From: Actinomycetes bacterium
Lineage (GTDB): Bacteria; Actinomycetota; Acidimicrobiia; Acidimicrobiales; Palsa-688
Length of the DNA stretch: 16,895 nucleotides
Direction: 5' to 3'
NCBI GenBank assembly: GCA_021821705.1
Contig: JAKACE010000007.1
Span: 1 to 16,895 of the forward strand
A program made the translations under genes and the position numbers. Positions 8,059 to 14,367 of the stretch are shown here, piece by piece. Numbering within the stretch: the stretch's first letter is position 1; each line of letters starts with the position of its first letter. The notes beneath the pieces were generated by a model that was not told the DNA's origin, ran no database searches, and saw nothing but the letters and a program-made list of their open reading frames with translations.

Positions 8059-8454
8059 ATGACCGAACAGGAGATCAGGTCGAGGTTGGACGCGGAGCAC
8101 GAGCGCCTGGTGGAGGCCCGGGAGGCGCTTGTCACGGGCGGGTTCGTCGGCCAGGGGGAGGGCACGGCCCTCGGTGAGCTGTCGACCGTGGACCAGCACC
8201 CGGCGGACATAGGCACCGAGACCTTCACCATGGAGCGCGACCAGTCGCTGCTGGAGCAGGTACGTTCCGACCTGGACGACGTGGACGCGGCGCTCGCCCG
8301 GCTGGAGCAGGGCACCTACGGCCTCTGCGAGGCATGCGGCGGTCCCATCGGCGATGACAGGCTCGACGCGGTCCCCGCTGCCAGGTTCTGCTTAGAGCAC
8401 CAGCGGGCGGCTGAGGGGGGCGTCACCGGTGCTGCCCGTACCGGGCACCTGTAG
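8059..8454 (+). CDS. DksA/TraR-family zinc-finger protein (YteA-like)
   Basis: 131 residues from ATG 8059. It has a helical, probably coiled-coil N-terminus (TEQEIRSRLDAEHERLVEAR), the YteA-like signature ELSTVDQHPADIGTETFTME (about 40-59), a second helix (LLEQVRSDLDDVDAALARLE), then the zinc finger YGLCEACGGPIGDDRL...FCLEHQ. The metal ligands read C90, C93, C111 and H114, i.e. C-x2-C-x17-C-x2-H, with His in place of the fourth Cys of classic DksA. DksA-type proteins bind RNA polymerase in the secondary channel; for this Gram-positive subgroup the role is not well settled. The ribosome-binding site is poor (AAAAGG almost touching the ATG), and an in-frame ATG at 7981 would add a low-complexity 26-residue extension, so the start is moderately certain. 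The cyclophilin gene follows 50 bp later. Confidence 0.88.
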   Translation: MTEQEIRSRLDAEHERLVEAREALVTGGFVGQGEGTALGELSTVDQHPADIGTETFTMERDQSLLEQVRSDLDDVDAALARLEQGTYGLCEACGGPIGDDRLDAVPAARFCLEHQRAAEGGVTGAARTGHL

Positions 8455-8504
8455 GCCCCGGGCCGGTGGAGCTTTAGCCTCCGTTCGCGGCTAGACAGGG
8501 CGCC

Positions 8505-9059
8505 ATGCCCACAGCGTGCCCCTCCCCCGACGGATCGAGCCCCAAGACCCAGCGCTTCGACGGCCCACCGCCCATGTGCATAGACACTGCCCGCCGCTAC
8601 GGCGCCGAGATGAGCACCTCCAAGGGCAAGATGGTCATAGCCCTGGACGCTCTGGGCGCCCCCAGGACGGTCAACAACTTCGTCTTCCTGGCTCGCTACC
8701 ACTACTTCGAAGGCATCGTCTTCCACCGGGTCATACCCGGGTTCGTGCTCCAAGGCGGCGACCCGACGGGTACGGGCACCGGCAGCCCTGGGTACAGGTT
8801 CGAGGACGAGCTGCCCAAGCCGGGGCGTTACGAACTGGGCTCGCTGGCCATGGCCAACGCCGGCCCCGACACCAACGGCAGCCAGTTCTTCATCATCAGT
8901 GGGCCCAACGGCATGCGGCTGCCACCCCAGTACTCGCTCTTCGGCAAAGTCGTCAACGGCCTCGACGTGGTGGCGGCCATCGACGCCATCGGCACCAGCT
9001 CGGGCAAGCCGCGCGAACAGGTTGTGATCGAGTCCGTGGCTATTACCGAGAGCGAGTAG
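8505..9059 (+). CDS. Cyclophilin-type peptidyl-prolyl cis-trans isomerase
   Basis: 184 residues. It catalyses cis-trans isomerisation of X-Pro bonds. The cyclophilin core runs from about residue 42 (KMVIALDALGAPRTVNNFVF) to the end. Signature and active-site residues are present: FHRVIPGFVLQGGD (73-86, with R75, F80 and Q83 matching the catalytic Arg/Phe/Gln), the loop GTGTGSPGYRFEDELP, SLAMANAGPDTNGSQFFI (113-130), and FGKVVNGLDVV. There is no signal peptide or membrane segment, so it is probably cytoplasmic. The N-terminal extension carries C5 and C25 in the context ACPSPDGSS...PPMCID. The start at ATG 8505 has only a weak AGGG upstream, but it gives the extension expected for actinobacterial homologues. 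It follows the DksA-like gene in the same direction and may be co-transcribed. Confidence 0.93.
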   Translation: MPTACPSPDGSSPKTQRFDGPPPMCIDTARRYGAEMSTSKGKMVIALDALGAPRTVNNFVFLARYHYFEGIVFHRVIPGFVLQGGDPTGTGTGSPGYRFEDELPKPGRYELGSLAMANAGPDTNGSQFFIISGPNGMRLPPQYSLFGKVVNGLDVVAAIDAIGTSSGKPREQVVIESVAITESE

Positions 9060-9171
9060 GAGCACGCCTTTGCTGGCCGGCCAGGCCGCCCGGGCACAAG
9101 CGGTTCGGTTAAGCGCGCCCTCAGCTACCTCACAGGCACGGGTTCTTCACTGGTCGCTGTAGGAGGACGAT

Positions 9172-9243
9172 CCAGGTAAGAGCGGAGGGCCAGGTAAGAG
9201 CGGAGGGCCAGGTAAGAGTGGAGGGCCAGGTAAGAGTGGAGGG
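9172..9243 (+). repeat. Four 18-bp tandem repeats overlapping the ribosome-binding site of the protease gene
   Basis: Units of CCAGGTAAGAGCGGAGGG lie at 9172-9189, 9190-9207, 9208-9225 and 9226-9243. Units 3 and 4 share one C-to-T change (AGAGTGGAGGG), which creates GTG triplets in frame with the protease. Each unit carries a GGAGGG Shine-Dalgarno-like sequence; the last lies 1 nt before ATG 9245 and 4 nt before ATG 9248. The period is a multiple of three, so gain or loss of units keeps the frame but changes the number and spacing of ribosome-binding sites. Confidence 0.95.
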
Positions 9244-9244
9244 G

Positions 9245-10864
9245 ATGATGAGCGAGCAGCCCGACCGGGCTCGGGGCCAAGGCGACGATCCGGCGCGCCC
9301 CGGCGCTCCCACCGGCCCGGTGGCGGGGCACGAGCACGGCCCGGTGTGGCCCCAGGGCACCTTCGGGCACCCCGGCCCCCGCCCGGGCACCTACCCGGGT
9401 GTCGGTCATGGCAACGACGGCGGGCCCCAGGGCCCCGCCACCCTTACCGCTCCGGTGGCGCCTTTCCACGACCACGCGCCCTACGGGTACCCGGGCGCGC
9501 CCCCGGGGCCCTTCGCTGGTCCCGGGGCCGGCAGGCCGGGGCCGGGCGGAGCGGAGCTGCCTTACTGGTGGGGCCCCGCGCCGCCCGCCAACCCATACGG
9601 TTACAACGGGCCCGGCGGCCCGGGTGCCGCTCGAGGAGCGCGTGCCCTACGGGCTGGCGCGGCTGTGCTGGTAGTGGTGGCTGCTGCCGTTGCCGGCGCG
9701 GGTGTGAGCCGCGCCGTGTGGCCCGGCAATGCGGGCGCAGGCGCCAGCCAGGCGTCGCCACCGGTGACTACGCCGCCTGTGACAGCGCCCGCCGGAGGTG
9801 GCAGCGGTGGCAACGGTCTTTCCCCGTTCTTCGGCGGCGGGACGGGTGCGGGTAGTGGGGTCACCCCGACGGAGGGGGCCGGCGGCCCGTCCGATGTCTC
9901 GGCCATAGCGGCAAAGGTGGAACCAGCCGTCGTGGACATCAATTCCACCTTCAACTACCAGGGCGAGTCGGGTGCGGGCACTGGGATCGTGCTCAGCTCC
10001 GACGGTCTGGTCCTCACCAACAACCACGTGATAGCCGAGTCGACCAAGCTGACGGCCACCGACGTGGGTAACGGCCAGACCTACAGCGCCACCGTGGTCG
10101 GTTACGACAACACCCACGACGTCGCCTTGGTGCAGCTCCAGGGGGCCACGCGCCTGGCAGCGGCGACACTGGCGACGAGCCGGCCCTCGACGGGCGAGGC
10201 CGTCGTGGCGATCGGCAACGCCGGCGGCACAGGCGGCACGCCGACCAGCGCCGGGGGTTCGGTCACGGCCCTCGACCAGTCGATCAATGCGTCCGACGCC
10301 CTCACGGGGGGCTCGGAGAACCTCTCCGGGCTCATCGAGGTCAACGCCAACATCCAGTCGGGCGACTCGGGCGGCCCGCTCGTCGACAGCCAGGGCCAGG
10401 TCATCGGCATGGACACGGCCGCTTCCGACAGCTTCAGCTTCTCGGCCCAGGGCAACCAGGGCTATGCCATACCCATTTCCCAGGCCACCGCCATCGCCAG
10501 GGTCATCCAGTCGGGGAACGGCAACAGCGTCGTCCACGTAGGCCCGACAGCCTTCCTTGGGGTGATGCTCGGCTCGTCGAGCACGTCGACCAACCCCTCC
10601 GGCGGTTTCGGTGCCACCACGAGCGTTCCGGTCAACGGGGTGCCGGTCTCCCAGGTCGTCGGGGGCTCCCCCGCCAGCACCGCCGGCATCACCAGCGGCT
10701 CGACCATCACCAGGTTCGCGGGGCGGCCCCTGACCAGCGGCGACCAGCTCACACACCTGCTGGTTCCGTACCATCCTGGCCAGAAGGCGTCGATCTCCTG
10801 GACCGACGCCCAGGGCGTGCCCCACACCGCTACGGTCACCCTTGCCAGCGGCCCTCCGTCATAG
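9245..10864 (+). CDS. HtrA/DegP-type membrane-anchored serine protease with PDZ domain
   Basis: 539 residues from ATG 9245. The N-terminal ~130 residues are Pro/Gly-rich and cytoplasmic, followed by one membrane segment (about 135-157, LRAGAAVLVVVAAAVAGAGV) and a Gly/Pro/Thr-rich linker. The trypsin-like domain (about 215-430) has a complete catalytic triad: H261 in LTNNHVIAES, D292 in THDVALVQL and S375 in QSGDSGGPLVDS. A PDZ domain follows (about 437-535, FLGVMLG...SPASTAGITSGSTITRFAG), which typically recognises exposed C-termini of substrates. This layout matches actinobacterial HtrA-like envelope quality-control proteases acting outside the membrane. The start could also be ATG 9248 or GTG 9236/9218, because the upstream tandem repeat supplies several ribosome-binding sites. 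Its last 29 bp overlap the 3' end of the convergent vsr-like gene. Confidence 0.93.
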   Translation: MMSEQPDRARGQGDDPARPGAPTGPVAGHEHGPVWPQGTFGHPGPRPGTYPGVGHGNDGGPQGPATLTAPVAPFHDHAPYGYPGAPPGPFAGPGAGRPGPGGAELPYWWGPAPPANPYGYNGPGGPGAARGARALRAGAAVLVVVAAAVAGAGVSRAVWPGNAGAGASQASPPVTTPPVTAPAGGGSGGNGLSPFFGGGTGAGSGVTPTEGAGGPSDVSAIAAKVEPAVVDINSTFNYQGESGAGTGIVLSSDGLVLTNNHVIAESTKLTATDVGNGQTYSATVVGYDNTHDVALVQLQGATRLAAATLATSRPSTGEAVVAIGNAGGTGGTPTSAGGSVTALDQSINASDALTGGSENLSGLIEVNANIQSGDSGGPLVDSQGQVIGMDTAASDSFSFSAQGNQGYAIPISQATAIARVIQSGNGNSVVHVGPTAFLGVMLGSSSTSTNPSGGFGATTSVPVNGVPVSQVVGGSPASTAGITSGSTITRFAGRPLTSGDQLTHLLVPYHPGQKASISWTDAQGVPHTATVTLASGPPS

Positions 10865-11336
10865 CGCCCCCGCCGCCGGCGTACCGCCCGCCGATGGCCC
10901 GTTGCCACAGTGCTCTGATCTCCAAGGCGACGCTGCGGGCGCAGGCGGGGGACGAGAGCTCGTGTTCCCAGACCCGCATGACCCGCCAGCCCTCCATTTC
11001 GAGGCGCGCCGTGGTGTCGAGATCTCGCGCTTGGTTGCGGGCGATCTTGTCGGGCCAGTACCAGCCGTTAACGCCGTGACGGCGCCGCCCGTGCTCGGGG
11101 CAGCCGTGCCAGAAACACCCGTCGACGAAGACGGCGAGGCGTGCCCGACTGAAGACCACGTCGGCCTTGCGCCGTAGGGACGGCACCGGCGCAGCGTGGA
11201 GCCGGTAGCGCAAGCCGAGCGCGTGCAGCTCACGGCGCAGGGCCATCTCGGGATCTGTGCCCTCGCGGCGCTGAGCGCTCATCCGGCGGCGCACCGCCTC
11301 ATTCGAGGCGAACGGCTGGCGCCACCTCTCAGCCAC
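10836..11336 (-). CDS. vsr: Very-short-patch (Vsr) type DNA mismatch endonuclease, orphan
   Basis: 166 residues from the GTG at 11336. Vsr enzymes nick DNA next to T:G mismatches that arise by deamination of 5-methylcytosine. Family sequence includes GTDPEMALRRELHALGLRYR (26-45), RRKADVVFSRARLAVF with D59 at the position of the Mg-binding catalytic Asp, VDGCFWHGCPEHG (71-83), NQARDLDTTARLEMEGWRVM and RVWEHEL. The length agrees with the family. The start was chosen because it falls 11 nt after the stop of the upstream phosphatase gene with GAGGG before it; ATG at 11282 is an alternative. vsr usually neighbours a dcm-type cytosine methyltransferase, and none is visible in this window. The 3' end overlaps the protease gene by 29 bp, tail to tail. 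Confidence 0.9.
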   Translation of the reverse strand: MAERWRQPFASNEAVRRRMSAQRREGTDPEMALRRELHALGLRYRLHAAPVPSLRRKADVVFSRARLAVFVDGCFWHGCPEHGRRRHGVNGWYWPDKIARNQARDLDTTARLEMEGWRVMRVWEHELSSPACARSVALEIRALWQRAIGGRYAGGGGAMTEGRWQG

Positions 11337-11347
11337 GGCGCCGGCCC

Positions 11348-12811
11348 TCAGCTCTTCTTGTGCCGCCTCCCGGCCCGGCCCGTGCCCGACCCCTGCCCGG
11401 TGTTCTGCAGGACGACGATGGCCATGTCGTCGGGAGCGCCGCCGGCCTGGTGTTCGAGCACGGCCAGCTCGAGCCGGCGGGCGATCGAGGACGCGTGGCC
11501 TCCGGCGCATTGGGGGAGTACCCCGGCGACGCCTTCGGAGGCGAACATGTTGCCGTCTGGATCGCGAGCCTCGATGATCCCATCTGTGTAGGCGACCATT
11601 ATGTCGCCGGGACCGAGGACGATCTCGTGCTCATCGAGGGTGATCTGAGGTACGAGGCCGAGAAGGGTGCCCTGGACCGTGAGCTCCTCGACATGGCCGT
11701 CGGACCTCATGAGGAAGGGGTAGGGATGGCCGCCGTTGGCGATCGTCACATGGATGTCGCCGTCCTTGGGCCTCAGTTCGGCATAGATGGCAGTGCAGAA
11801 CCTGTCCTGCAGGTCGAAGCGGAACAAGGTGTCGTTGAGCTGGAGGAGCACCCGCCCCGGAGAGCGCTCCTGGGTCGCCAGTGCCCTGGTCGCGTACCGG
11901 GCGATACCTGTGAGCGCCGCCGCCTCGGGGCCGACACCGCACACGTCGCCGAGCAGTAGGCCCCACACCCCGGGCCGGACCTCGAACAGGTCGTAGAAGT
12001 CTCCACCCACCTGCGCCAGCGCCTTGGCGGGACGGTAGCGGGCGGCGACCTCCAAGCCGGGCACGTCGGGCAGTACCGGCGGGAGCAGGGTCTGTTGCAG
12101 GGCGCCGGCGACGCGGGCGCGCTCTTGGAACAGCGCCAGGTTGTCGAGGGTGCCGCCGAGGTGGGCGGCCAAACCCTGGGCCAGATCCTCCTCCCTCTTG
12201 GTGAAGGCGTTGGGCTCGGGGTGGGCGACGAAAAGGACGCCGAGGGCGTCACCATAGCGAGACCGCACCGGGGCGCCCACCCAGCTCCGCAGGGCGCGCC
12301 CGTCCGACAAGCGGCCGAAGTTGAGCTGGCCTGCATCCCATTCGGCGGCGTCGTCTATGCGCAGTGGCGTCACCCGCCATAACGCTCCCGCCAGCAGCGG
12401 GACGTGCGCCGGCTCGGGCGCCTCGGCAAGCAGGCCGTCCTCGCAGACGACCGAGGGGCCGTGCGGGCCGGCCGCTTCGGCGGGCACGAACATGGCAAAA
12501 GGCGCACCCGTCACGTCGCGTGCCACCTCGGTGACGCCGTACGCCAGTTCCTCGGCATCGACCTGTGACGTGAGCGTCCCCAGCCGGCCGATGACGGCTT
12601 CCAGGCGGGCGACCTCGGTGCTGAGGCGGTCGTTCTGCGTCTCGAGGCGTTCGCGCTCGGCCCACAGCTCGGCCAGGGACTCCTCGTGCATCACCGGCAC
12701 GGAGCCCGGTGTCCCGGCCTCGCCGCTGCCGCCGGGTCGGGTCACTGCAGACTCAGAGCTCAGCCCGGGCAAGAGGCCGGTCCCGGTGAGAGTGCTGCTC
12801 AAGATGGGCAA
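11348..12811 (-). CDS. GAF-domain SpoIIE-type PP2C serine phosphatase
   Basis: 487 residues with a TTG start at 12811, supported by GAGGAG (12817-12822) at 5-nt spacing. After a Ser/Gly/Pro-rich leader there is a coiled coil (about 45-78, LAELWAERERLETQNDRLST), a GAF sensor domain (about 80-225) and a SpoIIE/RsbU-type phosphatase domain (about 240-470). Metal-binding motifs look intact: GGDFYD (269-274), LLLGDVCGVG (286-294), AYTDGIIEARD (407-417) and APDDMAIVVL (459-468). Such enzymes dephosphorylate anti-anti-sigma factors, releasing alternative sigma factors, or act in related partner-switching circuits. No sigma, anti-sigma or STAS gene is visible in this window, so the target is unknown. 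The tail is basic (GRAGRRHKKS). It is followed by the vsr-like gene, probably in one transcript, and is divergent from the CheY-CheX gene across a 668-bp gap. Confidence 0.92.
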   Translation of the reverse strand: MPILSSTLTGTGLLPGLSSESAVTRPGGSGEAGTPGSVPVMHEESLAELWAERERLETQNDRLSTEVARLEAVIGRLGTLTSQVDAEELAYGVTEVARDVTGAPFAMFVPAEAAGPHGPSVVCEDGLLAEAPEPAHVPLLAGALWRVTPLRIDDAAEWDAGQLNFGRLSDGRALRSWVGAPVRSRYGDALGVLFVAHPEPNAFTKREEDLAQGLAAHLGGTLDNLALFQERARVAGALQQTLLPPVLPDVPGLEVAARYRPAKALAQVGGDFYDLFEVRPGVWGLLLGDVCGVGPEAAALTGIARYATRALATQERSPGRVLLQLNDTLFRFDLQDRFCTAIYAELRPKDGDIHVTIANGGHPYPFLMRSDGHVEELTVQGTLLGLVPQITLDEHEIVLGPGDIMVAYTDGIIEARDPDGNMFASEGVAGVLPQCAGGHASSIARRLELAVLEHQAGGAPDDMAIVVLQNTGQGSGTGRAGRRHKKS

Positions 12812-12886
12812 TTTGGCTCCTCACGCGGTCCGTTACTAGCAGCACTGGGAGGGGTGCCGTCAACGCGCCTGGTCACGGTCCCTGAG

Positions 12887-12916
12887 ACCGCCACCGCCAC
12901 CGCCACCGCCACCGCC
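12887..12916. repeat. Hexanucleotide microsatellite (ACCGCC)5
   Basis: Five perfect tandem copies of ACCGCC lie about 75 bp upstream of the phosphatase start on the opposite strand. They appear non-coding. Slippage could alter the spacing of upstream elements of the minus-strand gene. Confidence 0.9.
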
Positions 12917-13054
12917 GACCCGCTCACGACCACCTCCCGGCTGAGGGTGCGAACTCTGCGTTATCTTCATCGGCAGGCCGGCCGGCCGTAGTAAGCGGAG
13001 CCGGTAGCCGCAGGTGGCTCGGGGGCGATCCTCGGCCCGGCTCCGGAAACACCA

Positions 13055-13076
13055 GTGGCGCCCCGAAGGGCGCCAC
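13055..13076. other. Perfect 9-bp-stem hairpin
   Basis: Arms GTGGCGCCC (13055-13063) and GGGCGCCAC (13068-13076) flank the tetraloop CGAA. The fold is strong on either strand. No T-tract follows, so it is not a textbook intrinsic terminator. Confidence 0.75.
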
Positions 13077-13083
13077 GGGCGGA

Positions 13084-13117
13084 GCAGATCGAGCGGCGGA
13101 TCTCAGATCCGCTCTGC
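13084..13117. other. Two-part hairpin or dyad
   Basis: The inner arms GCGGATCT (13096-13103) and AGATCCGC (13105-13112) are a perfect inverted repeat around one C. The outer arms GCAGA (13084-13088) and TCTGC (13113-13117) extend it across a one-sided 7-nt bulge. A direct repeat GCGGAGCAG (13079-13087 and 13116-13124) brackets the structure. It could be an RNA stem or a protein-binding dyad. Confidence 0.65.
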
Positions 13118-13127
13118 GGAGCAGGCG

Positions 13128-13139
13128 GCGGGTTCCCGC
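13128..13139. other. Short hairpin GCGGG-TT-CCCGC
   Basis: A perfect 5-bp inverted repeat with a 2-nt centre is the third in the cluster of dyads that starts at 13055. The outer GGAGC (13118-13122) and GCTCC (13138-13142) could form a competing pairing. Confidence 0.5.
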
Positions 13140-13231
13140 TCCGGGTGTGAGATTACACGTCAACAACGCCGTTGCCAAGTGTGCGCGTCTGACGCACGCT
13201 GACGGCAGGCCCAGTTCCGATTTCGGTGGGC

Positions 13232-13259
13232 ATTTCGCGAAATTGGTACCAATTTTGCG
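13232..13259. promoter_or_regulatory. Overlapping palindromes in an AT-rich island upstream of the CheY-CheX gene
   Basis: ATTTCGCGAAAT (13232-13243) and AATTGGTACCAATT (13241-13254) are both perfect palindromes and overlap by 3 bp. The second extends to a 24-bp palindrome (13236-13259) with one mismatched pair. The AT content stands out from the GC-rich surroundings. This looks like an operator for a dimeric regulator, about 220 bp before the ATG at 13480. The binding protein is unknown. Confidence 0.5.
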
Positions 13260-13479
13260 CCATTCCGCCACCACGCACAGTGGTCGTCACCGGGCGCGTC
13301 GCCGCTGGTCAGAGGCCTGCTCGGGCCCCGTACCACCCATTGCGCTCCCTGCGCCGTCATGGGCCGGCGGCCCTGGTCCGAAGTCACGCCCTAATGCTCA
13401 CTGCGCCGTTGCCGAAAGAGGAACAACCTGGTTGCGAGGCTGTCTCGGGGACCTGGCGGGTGAGGAAGGAGAGGCGTCT

Positions 13480-14334
13480 ATGGCGATCCTGGTCGTTGAC
13501 GACAGCAGGGCGATGCGCATGATAGTGATGCGCGAGCTGCGCAAGGCTGGCTACGAGACGCGCGATGTGGTGGAAGCCGAAAATGGTCGACAGGCTCTGG
13601 AGCGCATACGCGACGGCGGTGTCGACCTGGTGCTGTCCGATTGGAACATGCCCGAAATGACCGGTATGAACCTGCTCGAGGTGTTGCGGCGGGAAGGCAA
13701 CCAGGTACCTTTCGGTTTCGTGACCTCTGAGTCCACGCCCCTGATGCACCGCGACGCCCTTGACGCCGGGGCGGATTTCGTTGTGACGAAGCCCTTTTCG
13801 GGCAACGACTTAGCGGACCAGGTGGAGCAGGCTCTCGGCGGGCACCGTCAGGCCGACGGCCTGGGGGCGGCCGTTTCCACCGGCCCCGAGACGGTCGCGT
13901 CGGTGCTCTCGGGCCTACTGGGTTGCGACGTGACGGCGTCGCCCGCCGAGCCCCCGCGAGCGCAAAAGGCCGGTGTCGTCGCCCGCTACCGTGGCGACGG
14001 CGAGTCGCAGCGCGCCCTGTTCGTGGCCGAGCTGGAGGTGGCGGCCAGCCTCGGCGCCGCCCTGTCGAGGGTCCCGGCCGGTGCCGTACAGGACATGGTG
14101 GCGGAGGCAGAGCTCCCCGAGGCGGTACAGGCCAACGTCTACGAGGTGGTGAACGTCCTTTCCAAGGCGGTGCCGGGCTACGAGCAGCGATGGCTCCTGG
14201 AGGGGATGAAGGTCTTCTCCCGGCTCTCCGAGCACGACGAAGTACTGGCGGCGCAGCCGGGCTGGTGGCGGGGGCCGGTCGAGGTGCGCGTCCCCGGCTA
14301 TCTCTCGGGGCGCGCCGGCTTCCTCAGCGCCTGA
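13480..14334 (+). CDS. CheY-type receiver fused to a CheC/CheX-like domain
   Basis: 284 residues. The start at ATG 13480 is supported by GGAAGGAGAGG (13464-13474) with 5-nt spacing; the frame stays open upstream to 13147, but that part has no domain. Residues 1-120 form a receiver with the acidic pair D7/D8, phosphoacceptor D54 in LSDWNMPEMTG, T82 and K104 (VTKPF), close to chemotaxis CheY. After a linker, residues ~136-284 resemble the CheC/CheX/FliY phosphatase fold. The helix ANVYEVVNVLSKAV keeps the E-x2-N catalytic pair (E202, N205), with Ala198 where the [DS]-x3-E-x2-N consensus has Asp/Ser. If active, the second domain could dephosphorylate its own or another receiver. No DNA-binding domain is present. 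The cheR gene follows 33 nt downstream, probably in one operon. The receiver call is secure; the CheX-like call is from motif and pattern only. Confidence 0.87.
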   Translation: MAILVVDDSRAMRMIVMRELRKAGYETRDVVEAENGRQALERIRDGGVDLVLSDWNMPEMTGMNLLEVLRREGNQVPFGFVTSESTPLMHRDALDAGADFVVTKPFSGNDLADQVEQALGGHRQADGLGAAVSTGPETVASVLSGLLGCDVTASPAEPPRAQKAGVVARYRGDGESQRALFVAELEVAASLGAALSRVPAGAVQDMVAEAELPEAVQANVYEVVNVLSKAVPGYEQRWLLEGMKVFSRLSEHDEVLAAQPGWWRGPVEVRVPGYLSGRAGFLSA

Positions 14335-14367
14335 GCCTGTGACCACAGGGCTCAGGGAGCAGCGCCG

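Larger units (their letters stand above)
12812..13479. other. 668-bp intergenic region between divergent signalling genes
   Basis: No convincing gene was found on either strand. The open frames here (for example 12924-13274 minus, or the stretch before 13480 plus) have Arg/Pro/Ala-rich shadow composition and no recognisable domain. The region holds a GCC-rich hexamer repeat, three closely spaced hairpins (13055-13139) and an AT-rich palindromic island (13232-13259), described separately. It must contain promoters for both the phosphatase (minus) and the CheY-CheX gene (plus), but I could not place -35/-10 boxes with confidence. Confidence 0.7.

Noticed and set aside
9172..9243. CRISPR-like repeat array
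   Set aside because: The 18-bp units are contiguous with no spacers, and no cas genes are nearby. It is a plain tandem repeat.
13079..13145. tRNA gene
   Set aside because: GGTTCCCGCTCC recalls a T-arm, but no acceptor stem, anticodon arm or conserved D-arm bases could be fitted.
13232..13259. dif-like XerC/XerD recombination site (two ~11-bp arms around a 6-bp centre)
   Set aside because: The arms lack the ATAA...TTAT sequences that flank the centre in known dif sites, and no recombinase gene is visible. An operator is the simpler reading.
12924..13274. Minus-strand small protein gene
   Set aside because: Arg/Pro/Ala-rich composition, no ribosome-binding site, and its start lies within the palindromic region; no recognisable family.
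13147..13479. N-terminal extension of the CheY-CheX protein
   Set aside because: The frame is open, but the strong ribosome-binding site and the canonical receiver start MAILVVDDS place the start at 13480; the extension has no domain and covers the palindromic region.
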